In this document: piece by piece, positions 33,775 through 43,565 of the stretch
Numbering within the stretch: the stretch's first letter is position 1
How the letters are laid out: the number at the start of each line of letters is the position of its first letter
Source: Talpa occidentalis
Taxonomy: Eukaryota > Chordata > Mammalia > Eulipotyphla > Talpidae
Length of the DNA: 64,000 nt
Assembly: GCF_014898055.3 (NCBI RefSeq)
Contig: NW_023604861.1
Coordinates: 76,768,292-76,832,291 of the forward strand
Direction of reading: 5' to 3'
The notes under the pieces: model-generated
Databases searched by the model: none
What the model was told of the DNA's origin: nothing
The model's input: only the letters and a program-made list of their open reading frames with translations
Position numbers and translations under genes: made by a program

Positions 33775-34210
33775 TGCAGTGGCAGGACAGACACAGTGCA
33801 GCTTTTCTGATCCAGCAGACGGGGTAAAGGAGGAGTCAGAGTCCTGGAGCCCTCAGTGTCTTTTGCAGGCTTTTATTGGGATTTACCAAGTGCACAGCAG
33901 TCAGGGGTGCTGGAGGACTGGGAGGCCTCCCAGCCCCCTGCAAGTCTTCACTCTTTCTGGGCTCTCTGGCGTTCTCTCTGCTTCTCTGCTCTTTCTCTCA
34001 GCTTTCTCTGCTTCTCGTTCTTCTTCTGCTGGCATCCCTGTGACGCTGCCCTTAAAAGCTCAGTCTTAGCCCAGGTGAATCCCATCTACCTATGCCCACA
34101 CCCTGCTCCAGGTGCCCGCCATCAGGCATGCATTCAGGACCTCAGGGTTCCGTCATCCATCCTAATGGCTGGAGGTCAGAAAAGACTGATACCTTCTACC
34201 TTACCCTACA
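33775..34210 (-). mobile_element. Solo LTR, antisense, with perfect 5-bp target duplication
   Basis: 436 bp from TGCAGTGGCAGG to CTTACCCTACA (antisense), bracketed by GTGAC at 33770-33774 and 34211-34215. It has the poly(A)-signal complement TTTTATTGGGA, the TATA-like complement CCTTAAAAGC and paired CCGCCATCAGG / ATGGCTGG motifs. One of the best-preserved copies. No internal retroviral sequence. Confidence 0.92.
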
Positions 34211-34636
34211 GTGACCCATTCTTCAGTGTTCTCAGTACACCTCTATCCATCCCCCCATCAGGACTAAGAGGTGGGAGAAGGAAAGAGGAAAAATAAAGTC
34301 ACTTAATAGATCTCTAACCCTCTGTTTTCCTTTCTAGTTCTCTGCCAACTGGTTTCAGGAGTGAAACTCAAAGGGGGAATGCCATTAAAACTTGGTACCA
34401 GATGTTTCCTTTTGTCAGACCTGATAGTCTAATGATGCCACAAAGCATTTCCCCAGGTCTGCGTTATTCAGTTAAGAATAGCCTCATAGGGACTTCAGTA
34501 GGACAGTAAGTGGCAGACGTTAGCCCTTTAGCAAAAGTCCCCTCCAGTGTTCCTTTATGGCTGGGGTGTGCAGATATTTCTTATTCTCCCTGCAGGGTCC
34601 AGGTGGGTAAATATGAGAACATTTCCCCTTCCCTTC
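34211..34636. other. Unique spacer between solo LTRs
   Basis: About 420 bp between two LTRs of opposite orientation. No retroviral internal sequence is seen here, so the two LTRs are not the ends of one provirus; their opposite orientation says the same. Confidence 0.6.
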
Positions 34637-35061
34637 TGTAGGGAAAGGTAAAAGAATCAGGCTTTTCTGCCCTCCCGCCATTAGGATGGATGACGGAACT
34701 CTGTGGTCCCAAATGCATGCCTGATGGCGGGCACCTGGAGTAGGGTGTGGGCATAGGTAGATGGGATTCACCTGGGCTAAGACTGGGCTTTTAAGAGCGG
34801 TGTCACGGGGACGCCAGCAGAAGCCAAAAATGAACGGAAGCCGAGAGAAGAAGAAGAGAAGCCGAGAGAACGCCAGAGAGCCCAGATAGAGTAAGGATTT
34901 GGTGGGAGGACTGCCAGCCTCCCGGCCCCCAAGCACCCCTGCCTGCCATATGCCTGGTAAATCTAAAATAAAAGCCTGCAAAATGCACTGAGGACTCTGA
35001 CTCCTCCTTTACCCGGTCTGCTGGATTAGAAAACCTGCACTGTGTCCTTCCTGTCCTTACA
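34637..35061 (+). mobile_element. Solo LTR A, sense, with perfect 5-bp target duplication
   Basis: 425 bp from TGTAGGGAAAGG to TGTCCTTACA, bracketed by CCTTC at 34632-34636 and 35062-35066. Order of landmarks: CCCGCCATTAGG (about position 38 of the element), ATGCATGCCTGATGGCGGG, CTTTTAAGAGCGG (TATA-like), a purine-rich tract, GGACTGCCAGC, then the poly(A) region, here AAATAAAAGCC, and GACTCCTCCTTTACC. Confidence 0.92.
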
Positions 35062-35085
35062 CCTTCTCATTCCCCTAAAACACAC

Positions 35086-35422
35086 TGTAGTGTAAATGAT
35101 TGTCAGGCTTTTCTGCCCTCCCACCATTAACGTTGATGATGGATCCCTGCAGCCCTGAATGCATGCCTGATGGCGGGCACCTGGAGCAGGGTGTGGGCAT
35201 ACATAGCTGGGTTCACCTGTGCTGAGACTGGGCCTATAAGGGTGGTATCAGGGGGACACCAGAAGAACAAGCGAGAAAGCAGAAAGAGAAGCAGAAGAGA
35301 GAGAACAAGATCACAAGAGAATGCCAGAGAGCCTAGGAAGAGTGAAGATTTTCTGGGGTCTGAGAGGCCTGCCAGCCTCCTCTCTCCCCACCCCCCACAC
35401 CCCTGCCTGCCGTGTGTACCTG
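35086..35422 (+). mobile_element. LTR B, first part, sense (outermost of a three-level nest)
   Basis: Starts TGTAGTGTAAATG and runs through the CCACCATTAACG, ATGGCGGGCACC, CTATAAGGGTGG and GGCCTGCCAGC blocks up to GTACCTG, where another LTR (D) has inserted. The element resumes at 36259. Its own 5' flank is CACAC (35081-35085). Confidence 0.9.
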
Positions 35423-35494
35423 TGTAGGGGGCAGGAAGGACACAGGACAGGTTTTCTGATCCAGCAGAGTGGGATAAAAGGAGGAGAGAGTCCT
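35423..35494 (-). mobile_element. LTR D, first part, antisense (middle of the nest)
   Basis: Starts TGTAGGGGGCAGGAAGG, the complement of an LTR 3' end, and runs 72 bp to GAGAGTCCT, where LTR C has inserted. D itself is inside B: ACCTG at 35418-35422 and ACCTG at 36259-36263 are its perfect 5-bp target duplication. Confidence 0.9.
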
Positions 35495-35949
35495 TGTAGG
35501 ATAAAGTAAAAAGTATCAGGCTTTTCTGCCCTCCCGCCATTAGGATGGATGACGGAACCCTGCGGTCCTGAATGCATGCCTGATGGCGGGAACCTGGAGT
35601 AGGGTGTGGGCATAGGTCGATGGGATTCACCTGGGCTAAGACTGAGCTTTTAAGGGCAGCATCACGGGGACGCCAGCAGAAGCCGAGAAAGAAGCAGAGG
35701 AGTAGAGAAGCCAAAAGAGCAGCAGAGCCATGAGAAGAGCAGAGAGAATGTGAGAAGGCCGGAGAGCCCAGAGTGAAGACTTGCTTGGGGCTGGGAGGCC
35801 TGCCAGCCTCTCGGCCCCGCAGCACTCCTGCCTGCCGTGTACCTGGTAAATCCCAATAAAAGCCTGCAAAAGCTACTGAGGGCTCCAAGACTCTTCCTTT
35901 ACGGGGTCTGCTGGGTCAGAAATGCACCATGGCCCTTCCTGTCCTTACA
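35495..35949 (+). mobile_element. LTR C, sense (innermost of the nest), intact
   Basis: 455 bp from TGTAGGATAAAG to TGTCCTTACA, bracketed by GTCCT at 35490-35494 and 35950-35954, a perfect 5-bp duplication. It has CCCGCCATTAGG, ATGGCGGGAACC, CTTTTAAGGGC, a long purine-rich tract, CCCAATAAAAGCC and GACTCTTCC. A 253-codon minus-strand frame crosses this nest but is only the complement of the CT-rich LTR sequence. Confidence 0.93.
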
Positions 35950-36258
35950 GTCCTGGAGGCCTGTCACCCTCCCAGCCCCCAGCAAGTCTTCACTTTGTCT
36001 GGGGTCTCCAGTGATCTCTGCTGCTCTCGTGGTTCTTCATGCTTCTCTGCTTCTGTTTGTTCTTCTTCCCTCGGCTTCTACAGGCGTCCCCATGACGCTG
36101 CCCTTAAAAGCCCAGTCTTAACCCAGGTGAATCCCATCTACATATGCCCACACCCTATTCCAGGTGCCCGCCATCAGGCATGCATTCAGGACCGCAAGGA
36201 TCATCAATCCTGATGGCGGGAGGGCAGAAAAGCCTGATACTATTTCACTTATCCTGCA
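35950..36258 (-). mobile_element. LTR D, second part, antisense, with internal deletion
   Basis: Resumes after C at GTCCTGGAGGCC and runs to CACTTATCCTGCA. Compared with other antisense copies, about 80 bp are missing between TCCTGGAG and GGAGGCCTCCC, and GGAG occurs at both edges. The lost part includes the poly(A) signal (complement TTTTATTGGG). Confidence 0.88.
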
Positions 36259-36365
36259 ACCTGGTAAAATGGCAATAAAAGCTTGAAAAGTGATGAGGGC
36301 TCCAGGACTCCTCCTTTACCTGTCCGCCGGATCATAGAGATCCTGCTCTGGCCCTTCCTGCACAC
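36259..36365 (+). mobile_element. LTR B, second part, sense
   Basis: ACCTGGTAAAATGGCAATAAAAGC continues B exactly where it broke off (key words CCTGGTAAAATGG, AATAAAAGC), through GACTCCTCCTTTACC to GCCCTTCCTGCACA. The normal CTACA end is merged into a CA repeat. Confidence 0.88.
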
Positions 36366-36387
36366 ACACACATACACACACACACCC
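36361..36387. repeat. (CA)n microsatellite at the end of LTR B
   Basis: A CA run of about 26 bp with one T. It lies exactly where the 3' end of LTR B (…CA) meets the expected CACAC target duplication. Confidence 0.85.
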
Positions 36388-37499
36388 CACGCCCCCAAGC
36401 ATGCCGGTGCTGTCATCCATAAAGAAAAAGCAAAAATTCTTGGAGACTGAATATCCTAAAGTCAAATTAAGAAACCCTTTTTCCCCTTCTAAATACAACA
36501 CATGTGCCCAAATCCCTGTGCCTATAGGAGAGGTAGAATTTTACATTTTTTATGCAAAGCACTTTTCAGTTTCTTTCTCCTATTGCCAGATAGCGTGACA
36601 AGCCCATTAGAACATCTTGCCAAACAACAGAACCCTCTACCCCAACTGGAGCTGGGAAATTAAAAGCTTTTTCTTTACTTGGGGTCATTATTTCCTTTAC
36701 TGAGCTCTACGGTAGAAGAGAAGACGTCTAGGCCTTGCTGTTATGTAATAGGTGATGATGTGATAAGTATTGTTCTACTAGTCACATTTAAAAAAAATAT
36801 AAATCTGTTCTATTGGAATGATGTGCCTCTTCTAAATAGAAAGTGTAAGAAATACCACTTAATTCACTGGATAAAAGTTCACATGTATCTCAGGTGATGG
36901 ATTGGCAACCAACACTGAAATATGCAGCTGGTAAAAGTTTGAGCTGAAAGCCACATCTCTGGCAATCTGGATACTGGTTCCATTATAATAGCCAGTGCTT
37001 GCCATGTTAGTGACTACTACCTTCTGGAAAAGCCATCAGAGGTGATCTAACTGAAATTGCTTATTCTTAACTGAGGAGTTCCAGAGGAGAGACCTGGCTT
37101 ATCCAGGGTCATTCAGATGAAAAGGCAAAAAAACCCAGAGCTCAAATCCAAGAACCTCTGATTCTTATTTCCATCACATGGTTGCTCCTCCCCATACCTT
37201 CTGCTTCCTTTGTTATAAGATCAGAATTCCGGTTTCTTCACAGGTAGCACTCAGATGTATAAAATCTCACAATAGAGATGTCTGAAAGGTGTGTTTGCAT
37301 TTAGGCTCCAATTTCCTCAAGAATTGAAGGAAACAGGATGACCTTTTAGGCTTCTGAGTGTGAAGATAAGGACATCACAGAGTGTGCTCAGAGTTTTAGG
37401 GGAACTTCCCTACAATTTCAGGAATCTCAGAGTGAGGTTCCAAAACATCTTCCTATGGTCACCATATGACTAACATGGAAACCAAGAAAGGAAAAAAGG
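36388..37499. other. No recognised gene
   Basis: Unique sequence. Frames at 36401-36598 and 36679-36897 show no motif. No repeat is recognised. Confidence 0.5.
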
Positions 37500-37667
37500 A
37501 AGCTAAGGTTTCCCTTTCCTTCTTGAGTTCCCCTTCTGGCATGTGAAGCCATGCAAGCAAGAATCAATGACACTGGCATCTTTGGTGACAAGGAAGACAG
37601 AAGTGAAGGGCATGTGAGAGGGAAATAGCAGTCTAGAGGCACTCAACCTAGCATATTCAGTGTGGTG
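37500..37667. repeat. 168-bp local direct duplication, copy 1
   Basis: Begins AAGCTAAGGTTTCCCTTTCC and ends CATATTCAGTGTGG. It aligns over its length with 38222-38389 with about a dozen differences and one small indel. The minus-strand frames at both copies share MPVSLILAC, which follows from the DNA duplication and is not evidence of a gene. Confidence 0.85.
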
Positions 37668-37764
37668 TCCAGGGGCCTAATTAGTGGAAGCACCATCTGC
37701 ATGTGGCCTCTGTTGCATGCTTACACCCAGATTAATCTTAACTTGGCCTAACTCACTTTGACAA

Positions 37765-37860
37765 ATAAAAATTAAGCATTTGGTATATGCCAGGTAAATG
37801 TTGTGGGAAATAAAAGAAATATGATGCAGATCCTGCTTTCAAGGAACTTACTATCTAGAA
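37765..37860 (-). repeat. L2 LINE 3' fragment, antisense
   Basis: TATGCCAGGTAAATGTTGTG and CTTTCAAGGAACTTACTATCT (key words AAGGAACTTACTATC) match the antisense L2 end. Confidence 0.5.
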
Positions 37861-38221
37861 GGAGAGAGAAGGACTGTATACAAAACCACTTAGGCATGAG
37901 ACAGAATGTGACTTTGTTACTAAAGAGACAAAAACAAAGCTCTCTGGGGGCTCTGGGCTATGGATGCCAATGAGCTCTTGACCAATATCCCATGCGTCTA
38001 GGTTACCATCAGAAGGTTTGGGGAAGACTGAAGTAGAAGGCTCATGTTAGGGAGTGTGGTAGATGGCTTGGGGATTTGGCGATAAACAAGTTATCAATTC
38101 ACTACACAAGCAACTACTTCTAAGCAGTCATTTGTGATTAGTGTGGCAATTTTCAGTTTTGGTGCATATATTTGCATCCCTAATTTTGATGTTGTCCTTT
38201 CCAGTCATATGTCTGTCATAT

Positions 38222-38389
38222 AAGCTAAGGTTTCCCTTTCCTTCTTGTGTTCCCCTTCTGGCATTTGAAACTATGCAAGCAAGAATCAATGACACTGGCA
38301 TGTTTGGCGACAAGGAAGACAGAAGTGAAGGGCATGTGAGAAGGGAATTAGAAGTCTAGAGGCACTCAACCTACCATATCCAGTGTGGG
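38222..38389. repeat. 168-bp local direct duplication, copy 2
   Basis: Partner of 37500-37667, offset 722 bp, same orientation. Flanking sequences differ after the first and last bases, so the edges are sharp. No tail or target duplication marks it as a retroelement. Confidence 0.85.
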
Positions 38390-39043
38390 ATCTGGAGCTC
38401 TAGGGCTTATAGAGAAAGAACCAATGGTTCTTTTCACTTGGGTGGTTAAACAGCTAAGTGATTGCGCAAATTCAGGGGTTTGGAGACAAACACAACAGTC
38501 TGAATGGTTCTGTACCCAAACTGGAAGTGGAAAATTAGTAGGCAACCTGGTAAAATCATTACCAGTGTTTTCTTTCTGAACTACCAAAAAATAAAATTAT
38601 GTACTTTGTCTTTGGAACATGATATGTCGGGGTGGAGGGGTAGACAGCTATTTTAGCAAAAAACAGCAATTTTCTAAGGTACTTGCCTTGTTATTTGAGT
38701 CAGTAAGTTCTATATAACAATGACAAGGACAACAACAAAAATTCAAGCAAGCCATGAGATCCTGAATCTTTTCTGACCATTCTGATTTAGTATAAGTAAA
38801 TCCAGAAATAAAGCCTAAGCATAACTAGGGTAGAGACTTTGAAAATTTTGTGGCATGAATGGTTAACAGATCGCCAAAAATTCATCCTCCTCCTTACATA
38901 GAGTGATTTGTTGATGAAAGCTGACTTCCTAGTCAGGGGGTACAGTTTTCAGCATGACTGCTTGTATCTAGGGGGACATCAATAAAATGTGACAGAAGGC
39001 CTCGGTGTCTCTTCTAGGCCCATACTTTTAAGAAGTGAGTGGC
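38390..39043. other. No recognised feature
   Basis: Unique sequence without gene or repeat that I can name. Confidence 0.5.
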
Positions 39044-39434
39044 TGTAGGGTAAATGGTTTTTCAGACTTTTCTGCCCTTCCACCAGTAGGATTGCCCTAC
39101 CTGATGGGGCACCTATAGTAGTTACATTGTTGCAAACTATCTTATTTACTTCTGTGGGCCATGGGAGGAGTGTTGAGAGAGCCATGGAGAGAAGCAGAAG
39201 CAGGAGAAAAAAGGGGTGAAAGAATGCCAGAGAAGCCCAGAGTGAAGACTTGCTGGGGGTTTGGAGGCCTCCTGGCCTCCTGGCCCCCCCGGCACCCCTG
39301 CCTGCTGTATACCTGTTTGCCACACTACATGTAAAGCTCAATAAAAGCCTGAGAAAGCACCGAGGGCTCCAAGACGCCTCCTTTACTGGTCTGTCAGATC
39401 AGAAAACCTGCTTGGTGCCCTTCCTGCCCCTACA
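39044..39434 (+). mobile_element. Solo LTR, sense, older subfamily
   Basis: 391 bp from TGTAGGGTAAATGG to CTGCCCCTACA, flanked by GTGGC (39039-39043) and GTGGG (39435-39439), a 5-bp duplication with one change. The central U3 part is diverged and shortened (no ATGCATGCC block, GGCGGGC reduced to GGGGC). It shares with the 6009 copy an extra TTGCCACACTAC segment before the poly(A) signal CTCAATAAAAGCC. Confidence 0.85.
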
Positions 39435-39834
39435 GTGGGGTTTCTCCATTCTCTGTTCCCCATGTGTTGGTTGAATACTGATAGTAGAACCATCAATGAC
39501 TATAAGAAGGAAAGGTGCCTATGAGCCAGGAACATTTGTATTGAACTGTTACATAAGTGAGAAACAAAATTCCATCTTTTGGTAGATTGTTTTGTTGTTC
39601 ACAGCTCTGCTGCCTAAGCTGCTATAGGTGCCTTTGGGGTGGGCCTCCCTGGAGGAAAAGTGTACTTCCTGTCCACTGATAGTGGGTTTGACCATGTGAA
39701 TTGCCTTGCTGCATGTAACATAAGTGCAAGCAACATGGACCACATTTAGCAGAAGCTTCAAGAGCTGTGCTGTGATTCCACCTTTATTCTTTCCTGTGTC
39801 CTGAGAATCCCATCTTGCCAGTAGAAGTTGCTCT
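39435..39834. other. No recognised feature
   Basis: Unique sequence; the minus frame 39549-39842 lacks any motif. Confidence 0.45.
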
Positions 39835-39846
39835 TTTAGCATTTAG

Positions 39847-40179
39847 CACTATTTTTTTAACACTATTTTTTTTTAATAGGGGCATTTTTTTTTAATTTAT
39901 TTATTTGTTTGTTTGTTTGTTTGTTTATACATGCACTGGGTACAGTCAGAAGCGCGGGAGGGTGAGAGAATTCACCAGAGCCAGAGCGGGGAGCAGAGCA
40001 GGCAGAAGGACCGAAGTACACTGCTGAGGGAAGCAGTGGGCGGCAGGAGAGGTCTGCGCACCATGTGGGACCCTCCTCCGGTGGCCGGGGAGCAGCGGGG
40101 GATAGAACTGGCGCCACAGAGGCCGCGGGCAGCTTCGCAACCCAGTGCTCAACCGCTGCGCCACCGGGGAGGCACCTCC
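39847..40179 (-). mobile_element. tRNA-derived SINE (GGTTGAGC subtype), antisense, near consensus
   Basis: Tail complement TTATTTATTTGTTTGTTTG on the left, GTTTATACATGCACTGGG, then the body with many CpGs and the head complement GCTGCGCCACCGGGGAGGC. A 12-bp exact duplication TTTAGCATTTAG flanks it (39835-39846, 40180-40191). The T-rich left end is unusually long and interrupted, as in a long A-tail that has decayed. Confidence 0.9.
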
Positions 40180-40496
40180 TTTAGCATTTAGGGTTCCAGC
40201 CGCATCCCAGATGAAGAAGACACACGGACCGTAACTTTAGCTAACATACAGCCAATAGCATAAGCAAAAAACAAACCTTTTGTTGTTGATTGGAGGCTTG
40301 TTTGGTATAAAATAACCTAGCAAAGGCTGACCAATATATTTCTGACCAATATGTGCTAATCTATTTTCATTTTGAGAGTTATCTGCTCTTGGACTAGTGT
40401 TAACTGATACATTCTGGATTTGGAAAAAAATTGAGCGTGTGGAAAAATTAAGTCTGTGGAAAACTGCAGTGAAAAAACACCATAAAACAGGTTTTT

Positions 40497-40714
40497 TTAA
40501 AAAATTATTTTTCATACAAGAACTGGGGTACAGTCCAGAGGTACAGGGGGTGAGAGGATTCACCAGAGGCAGAGTGGGCAACAGAACAGGCAGATTGACT
40601 GAAACACCCTGCTATGTGGGTTAGCTCCCCAGCCAGGGATCGAACTCATGGTGCAGTGGCTGGTAATAGCTTGATAGTGCTGAGACTTTAACCCCTGACC
40701 CACCAAGGAGGCCC
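40497..40714 (-). mobile_element. tRNA-derived SINE (GGTTAAGTCTCAGCAC subtype), antisense
   Basis: Tail complement, CATACAAGAACTGGGGTAC, and the second-subtype head complement TAGTGCTGAGACTTTAACCC then CACCAAGGAGGCCC. AAAACAGGTTTTT on the left and AAAACAGATTTTT on the right give a slightly diverged target duplication. The copy lacks the segment corresponding to CTCCCCTCAGCAGTGT. Confidence 0.82.
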
Positions 40715-43100
40715 AAAACAGATTTTTAAAATATGGTTAAACACAAAATAACTGAATGAAATGTCTTATCAAATATTAATCGACAAATCACAGCCTGGTA
40801 AAACTACAAACCATTACTTGCATTTTCAAATGCAAATTGAATAACAAATCCTTAAGTCAGAGAACCATCCTCTTGCTCCACGGAACTCTTGCAAGTTGAA
40901 AGTTCATGACAGACACAGAAGAGGTGGATTGAGGCTCAAATAAAGAGATGATCCCACAGATTCCATTGTTCCTGCCACCCCAGAACCTCCTGCATCTCCC
41001 TCTCCTTCCTTTTTCATGGAATATCAGGGAAGTGTTAGAAGGAAACTGCAGTCAGAGTAGAAACAAAGAAATTCACCAACTTTTCATTTTTCTATGAGAT
41101 GGAATGCTTCACATGACTGGACTCTTTACAAGATTCTGTTCTTTTATATAAAGGGATGGGGTCATTTTGGAGCGTTAGGGCCTATGAAGACCGGTGGGTG
41201 AGTGTGTGGGTTTGGGACATCCGGAGGAGTTGAAAGGAAAGCCTGTGATGGATTCAAAGTGGTACAGCTACCCAGAGATGCCCACAGCTAATAGCTGGGC
41301 ACCTCAGCCAGGGAAGTCTGATTTCTTTCTTGCTCAACAGAATGACTGGGGTCTTGAGAAGGAGTAATTTAAAGAAATGCAAATATTCCAATCTTCCTGC
41401 AACCTCAAAGTCCCCTGCCTCTGCCCACTCCCTCCTGCTTCATGAATTTTGTTACAAAAAATAAATGAAAATATGCTCCAGTAGGTTGAAAAAAGTCTGG
41501 CGTGTTTTGTTATTGATCTCATTATGATGATCAGAGAATTTATTTCTACAGATGATACATTTATGGAAAATAGTGAAGATATAAAAATGATTATTCATAA
41601 ACTGGAAAAGGTGATGAGAAGGAAATAGGTGGCAACCAATAGCTCTGCCATGCTGCATGCTTCCCACTGCATCCACCACAAGAAGGTGCAATGGGAAGTC
41701 TTACAACCCCCTGTGCTATGTGCTACTCGGCTCCTGGAAAACTCTGATTGGCTCTGTCACATCATCCTCTAGCTGTGATCTTGCTCAGGGAACAATGGTC
41801 ATTCATTCAACATGTTACATTCCATATTAACTTCCATTTTTTACCCTGGTGAAAGTCTTTTGTTATTTCTTAACAGAAACTCGATGGCCTCTTGACAATG
41901 TTAATGGATGTATTCTAAACTGGAAAGGTGGATGGCGACCAGAGACAGGCTGAGCTCCTGACTGCACATGGGATTATATCACATTGCACTGGCCACTAGC
42001 AACACTCCTGAACTACACGATCAGCTCTAAATCCAAAATATTTTGGTGGGCATTTTAAACTTTTGTATTCCATAGCTAGTCTTAATTTCTTCCTTGTTTT
42101 ATTAAAAAATTAAATTAGAAGGTTGGTATGTGAGCATGTGAGTTGAAACCTTGATAGTGTGTAAAGTCTTCATTTGGTTGAGGCTGAGAGTTAAAATGTG
42201 CAATGCTTAGAGTTGTGGTTTCAGTGAATAAAATAGATATAAAATAATTACACAGTAACTTTTACTTTTTTCTTTCATCTGAAAGGTAGTTAATAAAAAG
42301 TCCATCTAGCTAATGCCGAAGAACATACTGAAATATTTGAAAAATACAGAAGCAAAGATTTATTAAAAACAACAATAATACCTTGGTGTTAAGAGCACAA
42401 GTTATTGTGATTCAAACATCCTTTGTTAAAAATGCTTTCCTGTTTGTATAACAATTCTAGTCCCACCTTTCTATTTTCCCAGAAGATCAAACTGGAATTA
42501 GAGGTGAGGGAAGTGGCAGAACAGCAGGTCATAAAAATGATAGGCCGCCCAGAAGGGATATAAGAAACTAAACATTGATCTTTGTTCTTTCAGTGAGGAC
42601 TCTCGTGTTTCGAAGGATGTCATTACAGCTATGGTGGCACTGGTTAATCTGATCTGCTATTCAGCTGTGGCCCTGCTCCGCACTGAAAGAACACTTTGTT
42701 CATGGGCTTCAGCTGACAACCAGAGAGTTTTCTAAAGTAAGGGCTGTAGTGAGGACATTCCTCCCCATGTGTTATGTAAGATATTTGGAGTATGTAGGAC
42801 TCAGAGGGAATGAATAAAACTTACTTTTAAAAAATGACACCACTTACATGTTCAAATTAGTATTATCTTTCAAGGAGTAATATAGGGGGGCTTATACTTA
42901 TCCCAGCAAAGACACCATTGTTCAATGCATTTTGGAACTTTTTGCTTTAGTTGCCTTTAGCACTAGGATTAGGGTTTGTGAACCACTTAGGACTAAACAC
43001 TTAGTGTTTCACCTTAATTTTTAGCTATGACACAAAATGTTGATTGCTTGTTTCCCCTCCCCCACCATACAAACATACCCAAATGACTTGGGTTATTAAA
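40715..43100. other. Long unique stretch without gene
   Basis: No conserved frame, RNA gene or repeat is recognised. Frames at 41334-41691 on the minus strand are short and overlap each other. Confidence 0.5.
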
Positions 43101-43117
43101 AAAAAAAATCAAGTCTA

Positions 43118-43370
43118 GGGCCTCCCCGGTGGCGCAGCGGTTGAGCACTAGGTTGCTAAGCTGCCCGCAGCCTCTGCAGGCTGCTCCCCGGCCACCGGAG
43201 GAGGGTCCCACATGGCGCGCAGACCTCTCCTGCCGCCCGCTGCTCCCCTCAGCAGTGTACTTGGGTCCTTCTGCCTGCTCTGCTCCCCGCTCTGGCTCTG
43301 GTGAATTCTCTCACCCTCCCGCGCGTCTGATTGTACCCAGTGCTTGTACAAATAAATAAAAAAATCTTAA
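43118..43370 (+). mobile_element. tRNA-derived SINE (GGTTGAGC subtype) lacking its B box
   Basis: Head GGGCCTCCCCGGTGGCGCAG, many CpGs, and tail CAAATAAATAAAAAAATC. Flanked by a 17-bp exact duplication, AAAAAAAATCAAGTCTA (43101-43117, 43371-43387). Between CAGCCTCTGCAG and GCTGCTCCCC, about 17 bp that include GGTTCAATCC in the other copies are missing, so the internal pol III promoter is incomplete. Confidence 0.92.
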
Positions 43371-43386
43371 AAAAAAAATCAAGTCT

Positions 43387-43455
43387 ATTCATTTATTCAT
43401 TTATTCATTCATGCATTGATTCATTTATTCATTCATGCATTGCTTCATTTATTCA
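43387..43455. repeat. TTCA/TTTA tetranucleotide-type microsatellite
   Basis: Imperfect array of TTCATTTA and TTCATTCATGCA units directly after the SINE. It probably grew from the TGAATGAATGAA-type tail of the adjacent antisense L2 piece. Confidence 0.75.
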
Positions 43456-43565
43456 AAAAATATCCACTGGCACTTGTGTGCCAGGTTATGTGTTAGAAGC
43501 TGAGGACTTGGTCGTGCACAAGACAGAAACCATCGTTGCTCTGTTAGAGCTGATGTAAAAGGAAA
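43456..43565 (-). repeat. L2 LINE 3' fragment, antisense
   Basis: AAATATCCACTGGCACTTGT, GTGCCAGGTTATGTGTTAG, GCTGAGGACTTGGTCGTGC and TAGAGCTGATG follow the antisense L2 end, with the tetranucleotide array on its tail side as expected. Confidence 0.6.

Noticed and set aside
34211..34636. Possible provirus body between the LTRs at 33775 and 34637
   Set aside because: The two LTRs are in opposite orientation, each has its own different 5-bp duplication (GTGAC and CCTTC), and the 426 bp between them show no gag, pol or env.
33770..34981. Frames of 99-153 codons across solo LTRs sharing words such as QVNPIYLCPHP and RHQACIQD
   Set aside because: The shared peptide is the antisense translation of the conserved LTR segment around GGATTCACCTGGGC and ATGCATGCCTGATGG. 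It looks like a protein family only because the LTR family is repeated.
35127..35888. 253-codon minus-strand frame, the longest in the window
   Set aside because: It crosses from LTR C through the D fragment into LTR B, so it spans insertion junctions. The peptide repeats because the LTR repeats (same words also occur in frames at 33856, 34520 and 4629). It is the complement of CT-rich LTR sequence, not a gene.
37427..38313. Two minus-strand frames sharing MPVSLILAC as a possible duplicated small gene
   Set aside because: The identity follows from the 168-bp DNA duplication. Differences include an indel, neither frame has a plausible start context or continuation, and the peptides diverge at the duplication edges.
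43387..43455. CRISPR-like or regulatory repeat array
   Set aside because: A simple TTCA/TTTA microsatellite next to an L2 tail; no spacers.
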